Below are positions 29,809-38,954 of a stretch of 64,000 nt of DNA, one piece after another; positions within the stretch are counted from its first letter, which is position 1, and the number at the start of each line of letters is the position of its first letter. The position numbers were made by a program, and so were the translations under genes. The notes under the pieces were generated by a model. It was given only the letters and a program-made list of their open reading frames with translations, was not told the origin of the DNA and did no database searches. The stretch is from a bacterium (lineage in GTDB: Bacteria > Sysuimicrobiota > Sysuimicrobiia > Sysuimicrobiales > Segetimicrobiaceae). Where the stretch lies: positions 1-64,000 of the forward strand of contig DATGFS010000072.1 of NCBI GenBank assembly GCA_035308905.1, in the 5' to 3' direction.

Positions 29809-30054
29809 ATGGAAGTCGATCTCGAACGGGCGAAGCGCGCGCTGATCCACTTTGGATCCGCGATGGAGGAGGCCCAAGGGGTGGTCCGCAACGGCCGGCC
29901 GGGCGTCGTGCGGTTCCACACCGAGGACAAGGTGCTCGAGATGCCCCTGACGTGGGCCGCCGCCGGGCTGGCGGCGTTCGCCCTCGCGAGCATGCTGACC
30001 CAGCTGCCGTCGCTGCGGAGAGTGCGCGAGGAAGAGCCGCTCGGCATTGGCTAG
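29809..30054 (+). CDS. Small single-span membrane protein of unknown function
   Basis: 81 aa, with GGAGG 8 nt before the ATG. An amphipathic charged N-terminus ([21 protein letters not shown]), then one hydrophobic helix at about residues 47-68 and a short acidic/basic tail. No family is recognised. It lies between recO and glyQ. Confidence 0.6.
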   Translation: MEVDLERAKRALIHFGSAMEEAQGVVRNGRPGVVRFHTEDKVLEMPLTWAAAGLAAFALASMLTQLPSLRRVREEEPLGIG

Positions 30055-30991
30055 AGGGCAAGAGCGCACGCAGACTCCCTCCCGGCGGTCTTCGGCTAGT
30101 CGGGTACCTTTGACTTTTCAAGGCGTACTTGTCACGTTACAGCAGTTCTGGGCAGAGTATGGTTGCGTTATTGAGCAACCCTACGATATGGAAGTCGGCG
30201 CTGGAACTATGCATCCGGCGACGTTTCTTCGTGCTTTGGGTCCTGAGCCATGGAAGGTTGCTTACGTGCAGCCTAGTCGCCGTCCAGCGGACAGTCGATA
30301 TGGTAACAATCCAAATCGTCTTGGACGTTACTTTCAGTACCAGGTTCTGCTCAAACCCGCTCCAGACGATGTCCAAGACCGCTACATTGACAGCATAAAG
30401 AAGATTGGAATTGATCTCCGGGATCACGATTTGCGATTTCTCGAAGATGACTGGGAGGATAGGACGCTCGGCGCTGCCGGTCTTGGGTGGCAGGTCTTTT
30501 TGGATGGGCTCGAAATCACTCAATTCACCTATTTCCAGCAGGCTGGCGGTCTTGAACTCCCTGTCGTTCCTGCTGAGATTACCTACGGCGTCGAACGCAT
30601 CGCCCAGTTTATTCAACGAAAGGATAGTGTCTTTCATCTGACTTGGGCGCCTGGAATCCAATATGGCGACATCAGGCAGCGGGAAGAATTTGAACAGTCG
30701 ACTTACGCACTCGAGGAAGCGGACGTCGCGATGCTCCGGAAACTCTTCGAAATGTACGAGGCCGAGGCAAACCGTTTGATGACCCGCCGCTTGGTTTTGC
30801 CAGCATACGAGTATGTGCTGAAATGCTCCCACACTTTCAATCTTCTTGATGCGCGCGGCGCTGTTGGAGTTGCCGAGCGCGCTGGGCTTATGGCACGGTC
30901 TCGCACGTTAGCGCGAGGCTGTGCAGAGCGTTTCCTGTTACAGCGTGAGGAAATGGGCTGGCCCTTGTTGCCGCGTCAAAGTACAGCGTGA
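30047..30991 (+). CDS. glyQ: Glycine--tRNA ligase, alpha subunit
   Basis: 314 aa from a TTG at 30047 that overlaps the previous stop; a TTG at 30110 ([14 protein letters not shown]) coincides with the family start and would give 293 aa, with no good ribosome binding site in either case. Class II catalytic subunit of the alpha2-beta2 enzyme: [48 protein letters not shown] and [10 protein letters not shown] are diagnostic. Base composition drops sharply near 30100 from about 70% to about 55% GC and stays low through glyS, suggesting transfer. Confidence 0.96.
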   Translation: MARGQERTQTPSRRSSASRVPLTFQGVLVTLQQFWAEYGCVIEQPYDMEVGAGTMHPATFLRALGPEPWKVAYVQPSRRPADSRYGNNPNRLGRYFQYQVLLKPAPDDVQDRYIDSIKKIGIDLRDHDLRFLEDDWEDRTLGAAGLGWQVFLDGLEITQFTYFQQAGGLELPVVPAEITYGVERIAQFIQRKDSVFHLTWAPGIQYGDIRQREEFEQSTYALEEADVAMLRKLFEMYEAEANRLMTRRLVLPAYEYVLKCSHTFNLLDARGAVGVAERAGLMARSRTLARGCAERFLLQREEMGWPLLPRQSTA

Positions 30992-31033
30992 TCTTTCGAA
31001 CTCAAGCACTGATCGATATTCAGGGGAGTGACG

Positions 31034-33241
31034 TTGCCCTTGCGCGGGAACTCGTCTAAAGCTTCTAGCGCTCAGCTAGTTTTCGAAGTTGGAACGGAGG
31101 AGCTTCCGCCTGCCGCTGTTCGCAATGGTCTCCGTCAAATGCGCGAGGTCGCACCAATATCGTTCCATGATGCGCGCATCCCGTTCGAGCGGTTGAGCTG
31201 CTTTGGCACACCCCGTAGATTGGTGCTGATCGTCGATGGCGTCGTTGCAAGACAGGCGGATCTAGTTCGCGACGTTCGCGGTCCAGCGGTTCGAGTCGCT
31301 TTCACCCCCGACGGCAAGCCAACAAACGCTGCCCAGGGTTTTGCTCGCGCGCAAGGGGTGGCCGTAACCGACCTTGAGACCCGTGACACTCCTGAAGGTA
31401 ACTATGTGTACGTCGTCAACCGACAGCGAGGTCGATTCACTTCTGAGGTATTGCGGGAGACATTGCCCGCTCTAGTGCAACAACTGACGTTCGCAAAGTC
31501 GATGCGATGGGGCACCGGATCGATGCGTTTTGCCCGGCCGATTCGTTGGGTCTTGGCTCTACTTGGGTCCAAGGTTCTGCGCTTGGAACTCGCCGGACTG
31601 CAGGCAGGCCGACGGACCTACGCGCATCGTGTTCTTCATCCGAATCCAATTTCTGTACGCACCGCAAATGCCTATCGCGAAGCCCTGCATGACGGCTTTG
31701 TCTTGCTCGACCCAGAAGAACGGCGCGAAAGGATCACAAGCCAGTGCTTTCGGGTGACGTACGACATCGGCGGGCAACCGATTCTGGATCCCGACCTGCT
31801 TGAGGAGATTATCCAAATCGTCGAGTGGCCCACGGTTTTTAAGGGGCGAATTGCGGACGAGTTTCTCAGTCTGCCACGAGATGTCCTAGTTACCGTCATG
31901 CAACATCATCAAAAATATTTTGCCGTGCAGGGCGCGCAGGGCGACCTACTGCCGTTATTTTTGGCTGTTAGAGACGGTGACGCACGTGGGCTCGAAACCG
32001 TTAAGCAAGGGAACGAGTGGGTACTTAAGGCCCGCTTATCGGACGCGAAATTCTTCTTTGATGAAGATAGGCAGCGTCGGCTATCTTCGCGGGTCGCGGA
32101 ATTGAATGAGCTTACTTTTCACGAAAAACTTGGGACCATGTGGGAAAAGACTCGGCGTTTGGAAGCATTGGCTCTTCTTGCGCCAGATCTCTTTGATGCC
32201 AATTCTGACGAAGTCCGCCACCTGAAGAGAGCCGCCCATCTCAGCAAGGCGGACTTGGTTACGCTCATGGTTCGCGAACTACCCGAACTGCAGGGAACCA
32301 TGGGTGAGTTGTACGCTAAACACGACGGCGAACCCGAACCGGTTGCGCGTGGGATAGGGGAGCAATATCTGCCTCGCGGACAAACATATCCGCGGACAGA
32401 CGTCGGTACTTACCTAGCGCTGCTGGATAAGGCGGATACATTGATCGGAGCTTTGGCCGCTGGCTTGACCGTAAGTGGTTCGGAAGACCCGTATGGATTC
32501 AGACGCGCCGCCAATGGCATCGTTCAGATAATCCTTTTCCGCCGAATTCATTTTAGTGCACGTAGGCTAGTATCTGCCGTCCTAGACGTTCACGGTCTCG
32601 AAGATCAAGAGCTGCGGAACTCGGTTTCGGGAACGGCATTGGATCTCTTGCTGCAACGTTTTCGCACGGAGATGACACTTCAACAGAGGGGCCTAAGTTA
32701 CGACACTGTGGATGCCGTTCTTGCATCTGCTTCGGACGACTTGACCGACGCAGAAGCACGAGCCTGGGCGCTGCAGGTCTTTCGGAACCGCCCCGAGTTT
32801 CTTAAACTCTATACTGCATTTGATCGCGCCTCACGCATATTGCCGAGTGGCTTCGCTGGCGAGATTCGTGATTCGCTCCTGACGGCACCCGCAGAGGTTC
32901 AACTTCTTGATGCTTTGCGGAATCCAGACTTGCTTAAGACTGCGGATCGAGTCTCTTCTGTCAGTTCTTGGAAGGCGCTGAACGCCAACCCCAATAAATT
33001 GTCAACAGAAAAGGCGAAAGACTACAGTGAAATCCTGCAGCGACTCGCTGCTCTAGCCGGGCCCGTGGATCGATTCTTTAACGATGTACTTGTAATGGAT
33101 CAAGACATGGCAATCCGCAATAATCGCCTTGCGCTTCTTTCACAAGTCGTACAGTTGGGGCGGTTAATCGCGGACTTTTCCTTACTGGTAGTCAGCGACG
33201 CGGCGCGTGAAGGAAAGCCTTCTCCCGTTCCCCAAAGATGA
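31034..33241 (+). CDS. glyS: Glycine--tRNA ligase, beta subunit
   Basis: About 735 aa. Beta subunit that binds tRNA-Gly: LVFEVGTEELPPAAV at the start, LPKSMRWG-like AKSMRWGTGSMRFARPIRW, HHQKYFAVQ, KARLSDAKFFFDEDR, MGELYAKHDGE and DPYGFRRAANG. TTG at 31034 has AGGGGA at 6 nt; GTG at 31028 abuts that site. Low-GC like glyQ, with T/A-rich third positions unlike all neighbours. Confidence 0.96.
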   Translation: MPLRGNSSKASSAQLVFEVGTEELPPAAVRNGLRQMREVAPISFHDARIPFERLSCFGTPRRLVLIVDGVVARQADLVRDVRGPAVRVAFTPDGKPTNAAQGFARAQGVAVTDLETRDTPEGNYVYVVNRQRGRFTSEVLRETLPALVQQLTFAKSMRWGTGSMRFARPIRWVLALLGSKVLRLELAGLQAGRRTYAHRVLHPNPISVRTANAYREALHDGFVLLDPEERRERITSQCFRVTYDIGGQPILDPDLLEEIIQIVEWPTVFKGRIADEFLSLPRDVLVTVMQHHQKYFAVQGAQGDLLPLFLAVRDGDARGLETVKQGNEWVLKARLSDAKFFFDEDRQRRLSSRVAELNELTFHEKLGTMWEKTRRLEALALLAPDLFDANSDEVRHLKRAAHLSKADLVTLMVRELPELQGTMGELYAKHDGEPEPVARGIGEQYLPRGQTYPRTDVGTYLALLDKADTLIGALAAGLTVSGSEDPYGFRRAANGIVQIILFRRIHFSARRLVSAVLDVHGLEDQELRNSVSGTALDLLLQRFRTEMTLQQRGLSYDTVDAVLASASDDLTDAEARAWALQVFRNRPEFLKLYTAFDRASRILPSGFAGEIRDSLLTAPAEVQLLDALRNPDLLKTADRVSSVSSWKALNANPNKLSTEKAKDYSEILQRLAALAGPVDRFFNDVLVMDQDMAIRNNRLALLSQVVQLGRLIADFSLLVVSDAAREGKPSPVPQR

Positions 33242-33277
33242 AAAGGTCGCACATTTCCACGTGAGGTGATCTTGGAC

Positions 33278-36070
33278 ATGGCTATTCGTCTTGGTGCGAA
33301 ACCACGGCGTGGGACCGGGAAGCCCGGCCTGCGGGGGGGTACCCGGGCGCGCACACGCGCCGGGCGAGGCGCCGGCCGCGCGGCCGCGAAGCCGATCTGG
33401 CTCTTCGAAGAGGGCAACGCGTCGATGCGCGACCTGCTCGGCGGCAAGGGTGCCGGTCTCGCGGAGATGAGCCGCGTCGGCCTGCCGGTGCCGCCGGGCT
33501 TCACGATCACGACCGCGGTCTGCAACGCCTACCTCGCGCGCGGCAAGACGCTCCCGCCGGGACTCATGAACGAGGTCCGGCGGGCGCTCGCGACCGTGGA
33601 GCGCAAGATGGGCAAGCGGTTCGGCGATGCCAAGAACCCGCTGCTCGTCTCCGTGCGGTCCGGCGCCAAGTTCTCGATGCCGGGGATGATGGATACGGTC
33701 CTCAACCTCGGGCTGAACCCGGAGACCGTGCGCGGGCTCGCGGCGCTCACGGGGAACGAGCGCTTTGCCGAGGACGCCTACCGGCGCTTCGTGCAGATGT
33801 TCGGGAAAATCGTGCTCGACGTGCCCGGAGAGAAGTTCGAGCACCTCATCGAGGAGCAGAAGCGCCGGGTCGGGGCGAAGCTCGACACCGATCTGTCCGC
33901 GGCGGACCTGCGAGAGCTTGCCGGCCGGTTCAAAGACCTGATCGGGCGGGAGACCGGCGAGACGTTTCCCACGGACCCCTGGCAGCAGCTCGAGAGGGCC
34001 ATCCGCGCGGTCTTCGATTCGTGGGACGGCAAACGGGCCATCGACTACCGCAACTTCAACAAGATCCCGCACGACCTCGGCACCGCGGTCAACGTTCAGA
34101 CGATGGTCTTCGGCAACATGGGAGACGACAGCGCGACCGGCGTCGCGTTCACGCGCAACCCCGCCACCGGCGAAAAGGGCCTCTACGGCGAGTATCTGCC
34201 GAACGCGCAGGGCGAGGACGTCGTCGCCGGCACCCGGACCCCGCATCCGATCAGCCAGTTGCAGTCCGAGATGCCCGCCGCCTACAAGCAGTTTCTCAAG
34301 CTGGCGCAGATGCTGGAGCGCCACTACAAGGACGTTCAGGACCTCGAGTTCACGGTCGAGCGCGGGAAGCTATGGATGCTCCAGACCCGCAGCGGGAAGC
34401 GCACCGCTCAGGCGGCTGTGAAGACTGCCGTCGACATGGTCCGTGAGCGCCTGATCACGAAGGACGAGGCGCTCCTGCGTGTCGATGCCGACCAGCTCTA
34501 TCAGTTGCTGCTGCCTCGCTTTGTTCAGGAGGACAAGGACGCGGCCGACCGCGAGGGTAAGCTGCTCACGCGCGGCCTCAACGCGTCGCCCGGCGCCGCG
34601 ACCGGCATTGCCGTCTTCGACCCCGATACGGCCGCCGAACGGGGCGGCAAGGGCGAGGCCGTGATCCTGGTCCGGCCCGAGACCAGCCCCGACGACGTTC
34701 ACGGCATGCTGGTGGCCCGCGGCATTCTCACGGCCCGCGGCGGCGCGACGAGCCATGCGGCGGTCGTGGCGCGCGGCCTCGGCAAGCCCTGCGTCGCCGG
34801 CGCGGAGGCCATTCGCGTCGACCTCAACGCGCGCCAGTTCAGCGTGAACGGCCAGGTGATTCGCCAAGGCGACCCCATCTCCATCGACGGGACGACCGGG
34901 GAGGTCTTCGGCCGCGCTGTTAAGACGATCGATCCGGACGTCACGAAGGACCAGGACCTCCAGACGCTGCTGGGCTGGGCGGACAAGACGCGCCGGCTCG
35001 GTGTGTGGGCGAACGCGGACTACCCGCGGGACGCGGAGCGCGCCCGGGCGTTCGGCGCCGAGGGTGTCGGCCTGTGCCGGACGGAGCACATGTTTTTTGA
35101 GGAGGAGCGGCTCCCGATCGTCCGCCGGATGATCCTGGCGGAGACCGACGCGGAGCGGCAGCTCGCGCTCGACGAGCTGCTGCCGGTGCAGCGGCAGGAC
35201 TTCGTCGGCATCCTGCGCGCGATGGCCGGCCACACGGTCGTCATCCGCCTGATCGATCCGCCGCTGCACGAATTTCTGCCCCACTACGACGAGCTGCTCG
35301 TCGAGGTCACGCAGCTGCGGGACCGCGGCAACGATCCCGCGGCGCTGGCCGAGAAAGAGCACCTCCTCCGCGCGGTCCAGGGGATGCGGGAGCAGAACCC
35401 GATGCTGGGCCTGCGCGGCATCCGGCTCGGCATCCTGTTCCCGGGCATCATCGACATGCAGGTGCGGGCGATTCTCGAGGCCGCGTGCATCCTGGCCAAG
35501 CAGGGCGTGAAGACGCATCCCGAGATCATGATCCCGCTCGTGGGCCACGTGAACGAGCTGCGGCTCGTGGAGGAGCGGGTCCGGCCGCTCGCCGAGCGCG
35601 TGATGAAAGAGCAGGGGATCCGCGTCGTCTACAAGTTCGGGACGATGATCGAGATCCCGCGCGCGTGCGTCGTGGCCGCCGATATCGCCAAGCTCGCCGA
35701 GTTCTTCTCGTTCGGCAGCAACGATCTCACCCAATTGATCTTCGGGTTCAGCCGGGACGACGCCGAGGGCAAGTTCCTGCTCCAGTACGTCACCCGCAAG
35801 ATCCTGCCGGAGAACCCGTTTCAGGTGCTCGACGCCGACGGGGTGGGCGTGCTGATCGACATGGCCGTGCGGGAGGGGCGCAGGACCCGGCCCGACATCG
35901 AGTTGGGGATCTGCGGCGAGCACGGCGGCGATCCGGCGAGCATCGAGTTCTGCCACAAGGTCGGGCTCAGCTACGTCAGCTGCTCGCCGTACCGCGTGCC
36001 GACGGCGCGGCTGGCGGCGGCGCAGGCCGCGCTCCGCGAGCGCCGCGCGCGCGCCGAGCGCGACAAGTAA
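33278..36070 (+). CDS. ppdK: Pyruvate, phosphate dikinase
   Basis: About 930 aa. Interconverts pyruvate, ATP and Pi with PEP, AMP and PPi. ATP-grasp domain begins at WLFEEGNASMRDLLGGKGAGLAEM after a 30-residue basic extension. The swivelling phosphohistidine domain has GGATSHAAVVARGLG, and the C-terminal TIM barrel has GSNDLTQLIFGFSRDDAEG and CGEHGGDP. ATG at 33278 has GAGGTG 9 nt upstream. The first ~10 codons still have the low-GC composition of the glyQS island. Confidence 0.95.
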   Translation: MAIRLGAKPRRGTGKPGLRGGTRARTRAGRGAGRAAAKPIWLFEEGNASMRDLLGGKGAGLAEMSRVGLPVPPGFTITTAVCNAYLARGKTLPPGLMNEVRRALATVERKMGKRFGDAKNPLLVSVRSGAKFSMPGMMDTVLNLGLNPETVRGLAALTGNERFAEDAYRRFVQMFGKIVLDVPGEKFEHLIEEQKRRVGAKLDTDLSAADLRELAGRFKDLIGRETGETFPTDPWQQLERAIRAVFDSWDGKRAIDYRNFNKIPHDLGTAVNVQTMVFGNMGDDSATGVAFTRNPATGEKGLYGEYLPNAQGEDVVAGTRTPHPISQLQSEMPAAYKQFLKLAQMLERHYKDVQDLEFTVERGKLWMLQTRSGKRTAQAAVKTAVDMVRERLITKDEALLRVDADQLYQLLLPRFVQEDKDAADREGKLLTRGLNASPGAATGIAVFDPDTAAERGGKGEAVILVRPETSPDDVHGMLVARGILTARGGATSHAAVVARGLGKPCVAGAEAIRVDLNARQFSVNGQVIRQGDPISIDGTTGEVFGRAVKTIDPDVTKDQDLQTLLGWADKTRRLGVWANADYPRDAERARAFGAEGVGLCRTEHMFFEEERLPIVRRMILAETDAERQLALDELLPVQRQDFVGILRAMAGHTVVIRLIDPPLHEFLPHYDELLVEVTQLRDRGNDPAALAEKEHLLRAVQGMREQNPMLGLRGIRLGILFPGIIDMQVRAILEAACILAKQGVKTHPEIMIPLVGHVNELRLVEERVRPLAERVMKEQGIRVVYKFGTMIEIPRACVVAADIAKLAEFFSFGSNDLTQLIFGFSRDDAEGKFLLQYVTRKILPENPFQVLDADGVGVLIDMAVREGRRTRPDIELGICGEHGGDPASIEFCHKVGLSYVSCSPYRVPTARLAAAQAALRERRARAERDK

Positions 36071-36153
36071 CCGACGCGCCCGGGCGGCGTCAGGCCGTCC
36101 CGGAAGTGAGAGGCGGGGGACGTGCGGCGCCACGCAGACCTCGGCAGGCGGTC

Positions 36154-37242
36154 GTGAATCCTCGCGAGAGGACCGAGGCGTGGGAGGAACAACTGCTCGC
36201 GCCCTACGCCGCCCGCAGCGCCGCGACGCGGGGGCGGACCAGGCCGGAGCTTCCGGACTCCATCCGCACCGACTTCCAGCGCGACCGCGACCGGGTCGTT
36301 CACTCGAAAGCGTTCCGGCGCCTCATGCACAAGACGCAGGTCTTCATCGCGCCCGAAGGCGACCACTACCGCACGCGGCTCACGCACACCCTCGAGGTCG
36401 CGCAGATCGCCCGCACGATTGCCCGCGCGCTCAGGCTCAACGAGGACCTCACCGAGGCGATCGTCCTCGCCCACGACCTGGGCCACCCGCCGTTCGGGCA
36501 TGCCGGCGAAGAGGCGCTGAACGAAGTGATGGCCGCCCACGGCGGCTTCCGTCACGACGTGCAGAGCCTGCGGGTCGTGGAACTGCTGGAACGGCGCCGT
36601 ACGAGCGACGGCAGGATCGAACACGGGCTCAACCTGGCGTGGGAAGTCCGCGACGGGATCGGCGGGCACTCCAAGGGACCGACGGATCTCGAGACACTGC
36701 CGCCGATCGACGAGACACCCGCGGACGCCCTGCCGCACACGGTGGAGGGACAGCTGGCCCGCGTCTCCGACCGCATCGCCTACGTCCACCATGATACAGA
36801 CGACGCCATCCGTGCGGGATTGATCGGCGAACAAGACGTTCCGGCCGCGGTGCGAGAGGTGCTCGGCGAGACGCGCGGCCAGTGGGTCGACGTCACGGTG
36901 CGCGACATCGTCGAGCGCTCGGCGGAAAGGCCCCGGATCGAGATGGGCGACGCGATCCGGCGCGCGCTCAACGAGCTCAAGGACTTTCTGTTCGAGCGGG
37001 TCTATCGCGGGTCGGCTGCCAAATCCGACGTCGGTAAGGCCCAGCGGCTGCTGCGCGAGCTGTTCGACTACTTTGTCGCGCACCCCGGCGAGATGGGCGA
37101 TGAGTCGCGGGAGCCGCTCGAGAGCGGGCAGACGACTGTGCCGCGCGCGGTCTGCGACTTTCTTGCCGGAATGACCGACCGCTTCGCGATCCGCACCCAC
37201 GAACGGCTCTTCGTGCCGCGCGCCTGGGAGAGCAGCGAGTAG
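36154..37242 (+). CDS. dgt: Deoxyguanosinetriphosphate triphosphohydrolase-like protein
   Basis: 362 aa from a GTG. HD-domain phosphohydrolase: DFQRDRDRVVHSKAFRRLMHKTQVF, the metal-binding RLTHTLEVAQIAR, AHDLGHPPFGHAGEEAL and ARVSDRIAYVHHD are all intact. It removes triphosphate from dNTPs and tunes nucleotide pools. ppdK-dgt is commonly followed by dnaG-rpoD in Gram-positives; here that pair is 11.6 kb further on. Confidence 0.93.
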   Translation: MNPRERTEAWEEQLLAPYAARSAATRGRTRPELPDSIRTDFQRDRDRVVHSKAFRRLMHKTQVFIAPEGDHYRTRLTHTLEVAQIARTIARALRLNEDLTEAIVLAHDLGHPPFGHAGEEALNEVMAAHGGFRHDVQSLRVVELLERRRTSDGRIEHGLNLAWEVRDGIGGHSKGPTDLETLPPIDETPADALPHTVEGQLARVSDRIAYVHHDTDDAIRAGLIGEQDVPAAVREVLGETRGQWVDVTVRDIVERSAERPRIEMGDAIRRALNELKDFLFERVYRGSAAKSDVGKAQRLLRELFDYFVAHPGEMGDESREPLESGQTTVPRAVCDFLAGMTDRFAIRTHERLFVPRAWESSE

Positions 37243-37260
37243 CGCCGACTGGTGGTGTTC

Positions 37261-37623
37261 TTACCGCGCCCCGAACCGCTGCGCCGCGTCCGGCGCGATC
37301 ATGAAGAACATCAGCACCGCGAGGAGCAGCGGCGAGACCGCGATGCCGATCATCGCCACCCGTTCGAACTTGAGGTTCATGTAATAGGCGCCGATCAGCG
37401 AGGCCTTGATCGACGCGGAGATGATCAGGACTGTCACGCGAACGGCCGCGGGCAGGTGCCACGCGAGGACGGTGCTCGCCTCGATCGCGGTGAGCACCAG
37501 CAGCACCACGAAGCCCACCAGATACGCGCGCGTGACGCTCTCCGGAAGCGGCTGCGCGTGCACGACCTCCGCCTCGCCGTGCTCCGGCGCGCCGTGACCC
37601 GCCTGCGAATCGCTCATGTGCAC
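37261..37623 (-). CDS. Cytochrome c oxidase subunit IV-type protein
   Basis: 120 aa with three transmembrane helices after a His-rich N-terminal tail (AGHGAPEHGEAEVVHAQ). AYLVGFVVLLVLTAIE, the SIKASLIGAYYMNLKFE segment and a final helix match the small prokaryotic subunit IV (COX4_pro). GTG at 37623 has GGAGG 8 nt upstream; ATG at 37617 is the alternative. Last gene of the oxidase operon, 13 bp after the second subunit III. Confidence 0.82.
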   Translation of the reverse strand: MHMSDSQAGHGAPEHGEAEVVHAQPLPESVTRAYLVGFVVLLVLTAIEASTVLAWHLPAAVRVTVLIISASIKASLIGAYYMNLKFERVAMIGIAVSPLLLAVLMFFMIAPDAAQRFGAR

Positions 37624-37636
37624 CGGGCGCTCCTCC

Positions 37637-38260
37637 CTACAGCAGATAGATCGACGGCCAGATGAAGACCCACACCAGATCGACGAACCCCCAGTACAGG
37701 CCCGCGATCTCGAGGCCGTCTTCGGACGACAACCCCTTGGCGAGGCGAACCGCCATCGCCCACAGATAGATGACGCCGCCGAGCACGTGCAGCCCGTGCA
37801 GGCCCGTGATCGTGAAGAACGTGAAGCTGAACGCGGGCACGCCCCACGGGTTGCCGGCCAACCCGGCGCCGTCCCCGATCAGATGCGACCACTCGAGCGC
37901 CTGGAGGCTCACGAACACGGCGCCCGCGACGACGGTCGCGGCGAGGAACCGGACCGCCGGCCGCCGCCAGCCGCGCCGCATCGCGTAGACGGAGAGGGCC
38001 ATCGTCGTGCTGCTGAAGATCAAGATCGCGGTCATCCCGGCGGCGAGCCGGATGTTCAGGATCTCCGCCCGGTTCGGCCATATCGGGGCGCTGAACCGCG
38101 CCGCCCAAAGCGCGACGAGGAGTCCGGCGAACGTCATCGCGTCCGAGGCGAGGAACAGCCACATCATCAGCTTGCCCCAGCTGACGTCCCACGGCGACCG
38201 TCCGCCGGCCCAGCGCTCCGCCAGCGTCGTGCCTTCTCCCCGAGTCTCGGTTGCCGCCAT
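37637..38260 (-). CDS. Cytochrome c oxidase subunit III-type protein (second copy)
   Basis: 207 aa, five predicted helices. Typical subunit III patterns: KLMMWLFLASDAMTFAGLL, FLQALEWSHLI-like VSLQALEWSHL, TITGLHGLHVLGG and the end LYWGFVDLVWVFIWPSIYLL. It differs from the subunit III encoded just upstream. ATG at 38260 has GGGAGG at the right distance. Two unlike subunit III genes in tandem recall the coxMNOP alternative oxidase. Confidence 0.85.
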   Translation of the reverse strand: MAATETRGEGTTLAERWAGGRSPWDVSWGKLMMWLFLASDAMTFAGLLVALWAARFSAPIWPNRAEILNIRLAAGMTAILIFSSTTMALSVYAMRRGWRRPAVRFLAATVVAGAVFVSLQALEWSHLIGDGAGLAGNPWGVPAFSFTFFTITGLHGLHVLGGVIYLWAMAVRLAKGLSSEDGLEIAGLYWGFVDLVWVFIWPSIYLL

Positions 38261-38285
38261 CATCGCCTCCCTGTGAGCGGGCCCG

Positions 38286-38954
38286 TCAGGCCCAAAACAG
38301 CAGGGCAAAGAGATAGAGCCACAACAGGTCCATGAAATGCCAGTACAGCGCGAACACGCCGATGCCGGCGTGCGAAGCCACCCCGTACCGCCCGGCGTGC
38401 GCCTTCCAGACGATGACGCCGAGCGCGGTGAGGCCGCCGAGGAGATGGGCCCCGTGGGCGCCCGTGAGCAGGTAGAAGAACCCGCTGTGTTGGTTGGACG
38501 AGATGTACGCGCCCTGCGCGGCGAGCGACCGCCACGCGACGATCTGCCCGAGGACGAACGCCCCGCCGAGCCATGCCGTCGCCGTGAGACCGCGCTGCAG
38601 GCCTCGGATGTCGCCGGCGGCGATGCGGCGGCGCGCCCACTCGAGCGTGCCGCTGCTGGCGAGAAGAATCGCCGTGGTGAGCCAGAGGACCGGCGGCATC
38701 ACCAGCGCGCCCCAACCCGGCTCCTGCCGCCGCGCGAGATACGCCGTCGTGAACGCGACGAACAGCATCGTCACCGCGGTCAGCGCCGCGATCATTCCGA
38801 TCACGGCCGTGCCGACGGCGGGCCCCGATGCGGCCGGGCCGTCCCCGCGGCCGCCGGGCCCAACGCCGGCCGGCCCCGACGGGCGGCGGGCTCCCGGGCC
38901 GCCCCGGTGCGTCTCGATCGCGCGCGCGGTCACGGCGTCCAGCTTAGTGCTCAT
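38286..38954 (-). CDS. Cytochrome c oxidase subunit III-type protein (first copy)
   Basis: 222 aa. A polar Gly/Pro/Ala N-terminal tail of about 45 residues, then five helices with FVAFTTAYLARRQEPGW, FYLLTGAHGAHLLGG and the end LYWHFMDLLWLYLFALLFWA. The start overlaps the subunit I stop by 11 bp, so translation is probably coupled. Confidence 0.85.
   Translation of the reverse strand: MSTKLDAVTARAIETHRGGPGARRPSGPAGVGPGGRGDGPAASGPAVGTAVIGMIAALTAVTMLFVAFTTAYLARRQEPGWGALVMPPVLWLTTAILLASSGTLEWARRRIAAGDIRGLQRGLTATAWLGGAFVLGQIVAWRSLAAQGAYISSNQHSGFFYLLTGAHGAHLLGGLTALGVIVWKAHAGRYGVASHAGIGVFALYWHFMDLLWLYLFALLFWA

Noticed and set aside
30137-30832. Antisense open frame opposite glyQ
   Set aside because: No ribosome binding site or family resemblance; the sense frame is unmistakably GlyQ.
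31034-31065. Shared start sequence between glyS and the region near 41640
   Set aside because: About 18 of 23 bases are alike, in different contexts and on opposite coding strands; most likely chance.
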